Assembly: GCA_023014485.1 (NCBI GenBank)
Contig: JAJOZX010005620.1
Span: forward strand, 213,501-277,500
DNA: 64,000 nucleotides
Source of the DNA: Bathynomus jamesi
Taxonomy: Eukaryota; Arthropoda; Malacostraca; Isopoda; Cirolanidae
Direction of reading: 5' to 3'
Shown: positions 63,601 to 64,000 of the stretch, one piece after another
Position numbering within the stretch: position 1 is the stretch's first letter
Layout: every line of letters begins with the position of its first letter
Program-made: the position numbers and the translations under genes
The notes under the pieces: model-generated
What the model saw: the letters and a program-made list of their open reading frames with translations, nothing else
The model's database searches: none
Told to the model about the DNA's origin: nothing

Positions 63601-64000
63601 ACGAACGAAACTCCTCACGAGCGTCTATTCACGCACCCGCGGCGTACTTCTACCGGTTCTGCACTACCGACGTGGCTGTCTTCTCCGGGAACTGTACTCC
63701 TTCGCCAATTCATTCGCCGATCCAAGAACGACCCCCTCGTCGAGGAAGTTGAGTTAATTGAGGCAAACCCCAACTACGCGTTTATACGGCATCCGAATGG
63801 GAGAGAAGATACCGTATCCATCAGGGACCTGGCACCGGCGGGACGTAGCAATACGGATGACACGAATCACTATGAACCCCCCGTACCCAGTCCGCCAATC
63901 AATTCCACCCCGCTAACGGACGACTCAGAACCCGCTGAGATCCGCCGACACACGGTCCCAACAGCTCCCGTCGAAGCGACTCCAGTCGAAGTCGAGAGAG
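60643..64000 (+). CDS. Gag-Pol of the second Gypsy element, open to window end
   Basis: One frame of 1119 codons without a stop (60643-63999). Gag part: two CCHC knuckles (CFFCGSRRHPRSRC, CAKCEKTGHWAKVC). Retropepsin: CLALLDTGSSDNF (D243, codon 61369-61371), ADIILGTPFLIRH. RT: WRAQVVITSTETKKKRMVID, YYSVIDLSSAYYQVEI, IPMGVTNGAAAFQR and YLDDLTI (62179-62190). RNase H: VETDASSSAIGA, VVTDQRSVSFMF. Integrase: C-x2-C (CQTCAKC), LNIDFKG, HTDRGTSF and NGQCERYNG with D-35-E spacing. It encodes particle protein and all enzymes in one frame, so no frameshift site separates gag from pol. It lacks the OTU domain and extra protease of the 12-24 kb element. The ATG is chosen only as the first in the open frame after the upstream indel. 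Confidence 0.9.
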   Translation, partial: MAALEATYVKKPNEVCARHLLSTRHQKPEETLDEYLQILQQLANDCNFKSVSADENRSSSVRDAFIRGIRDSAIRRLLENDTLSLEKAIVQARTLDQAQKNSESYLTHYGAVAATGSRHEPSPTTDSARPACVQGDDLPNSSAATNFDNKAALCFFCGSRRHPRSRCPAKDSICAKCEKTGHWAKVCRSSTSSARQKQDKTTASHSAAALATISTTLSCSSSMPTNSTVDILVNGRSCLALLDTGSSDNFIREDLAKHLELPILPHSGVVSMASPNLSAAISGRCTVKVTMGDRDYEKLELSVLSDLCADIILGTPFLIRHKELNINFGGPEPALHICGLTRSRISAPPLFGNLTADCRPIATKSRRFCSEDKIFIGKEIEKLLRDEIIEPSNSPWRAQVVITSTETKKKRMVIDFSQTVNRFTMLDAYPLPRIDDIANKVSQHKYYSVIDLSSAYYQVEIDPSERPFTAFEADGNLYQFRRIPMGVTNGAAAFQRVMNEFISSNNLSSTYAYLDDLTICGTTWEEHDENLRHFWEAAKRVNLSLNKEKCKLSMTSVHLLGYSISHGVLRPDPERLRPLQELQTPRNKSSLQRVIGLFAYYAKWIQNYSLKIKPLLNVSSFPLTREEVSTIQTLKDDISKAVVGSIDEELPFTVETDASSSAIGATLTQNGRPVAFFSRALNNTERRHHIVEKEAYAVIESIRKWKHFLAYRHFTVVTDQRSVSFMFDGKATGRIKNDKILRWRVELAGYSFTIKYRPGPENRAADALSRSFCAATPRISLAQLHVNLIHPGVRRMTHFVRARNLPFSVDDIKRVTSECQTCAKCKPQYYKPEVSHLIRAMSPFDRLNIDFKGPLPSATSRPYILTVIDEYSRFPFAFPCRDTNTSTVIARLTELFSTFGTPSYIHTDRGTSFMSSELKLFLTKHGIATSRTTPYHPQGNGQCERYNGIIMNTIKLAIEDRGLPMSQWESVLPDALHSIRSLLCTATNETPHERLFTHPRRTSTGSALPTWLSSPGTVLLRQFIRRSKNDPLVEEVELIEANPNYAFIRHPNGREDTVSIRDLAPAGRSNTDDTNHYEPPVPSPPINSTPLTDDSEPAEIRRHTVPTAPVEATPVEVER

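Larger units (their letters stand above)
60202..64000 (+). mobile_element. Second Gypsy element, 5' part, continuing past the window
   Basis: It cuts the preceding relic at about 60202 (TGTAATGAGTC). A probable short LTR extends to about 60340 and contains a duplicated GTCTTTACTAATTATTG block and an AATAAA at 60286. Coding follows on the plus strand as one long Gag-Pol frame open to the window edge. The codon use is GC-rich compared with its surroundings. Its RT and integrase motif style resembles CsRn1/Kabuki-type Gypsy elements (inference). The 3' LTR and duplication lie outside. Confidence 0.85.

Overview
The window is AT-rich nuclear DNA of an invertebrate animal, most likely an arthropod. 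That placement is an inference from the mix of transposable elements (hAT, Tc1/mariner, Tigger, Sola-like, piggyBac MITE, Penelope, CR1/Jockey-like LINEs, two Gypsy elements) and from split, intron-bearing transposase relics. No bacterial operon, rRNA gene, CRISPR array or confident host gene is visible. Nearly every recognisable coding stretch belongs to a mobile element, and most are broken.

Layout. 1-11.6 kb: a CR1-like LINE relic, a hAT derivative that keeps only a BED finger, a mariner relic, and a multi-exon hAT transposase relic interrupted by a Sola-like element (4589-7650) and a hAT MITE (8403-8813). Then come Tigger and hAT relics, a SINE and a mariner MITE. 11.6-26.9 kb: a palindromic mariner relic holding two later insertions, a 12.1-kb Gypsy element (12049-24195, TSD ACGC, coding on the minus strand) and a hAT-like deletion derivative (24371-26187, TSD ACCCTCAT). 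26.9-36.05 kb: a Tc1 element, then a hAT-like element (28091-36049) split by a second Sola-like copy (30822-35118, TSD AATA). 36.1-37.5 kb: an inverted pair of Penelope ends with GIY-YIG coding sequence and hammerhead-like motifs. 38-40.8 kb: a relic of an unclassified transposon-like gene and a hAT C-terminus. 41.5-44.2 kb: a GC-rich hAT-like element. 44.2-52.6 kb: LINE pieces, a minisatellite, foldback elements and mostly featureless DNA. 52.96-56.4 kb: an almost intact TTF/DUF4371-type hAT element (TSD GGCAGTTG). 56.9-60.2 kb: a LINE 5' region with a piggyBac MITE, two further MITEs and a second copy of the unclassified gene. 60.2-64 kb: the 5' part of a second Gypsy element, open to the window edge.

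The most unusual object is the Gypsy element at 12-24 kb. Its minus-strand polyprotein reads Gag, retropepsin 1, RT, RNase H, an OTU-protease-like domain, a second retropepsin, integrase. The Gag/protease junction has an in-frame GGGAAAC slippery heptamer two codons before the gag stop, and the primer-binding site is complementary to tRNA-Lys. Its 3' non-coding region carries a 2-kb palindrome of four plus four tRNA-like repeat units.

A second theme is one divergent hAT-like family present three times (24.4, 28.1 and 41.5 kb). The copies share TAGGGTG/TAGTGTG termini and, between them, HWDGK, FDTTASNTG and ND-x-x-ERG motifs, but have very different base composition. Family names rest on motif reading alone; no database search was possible.
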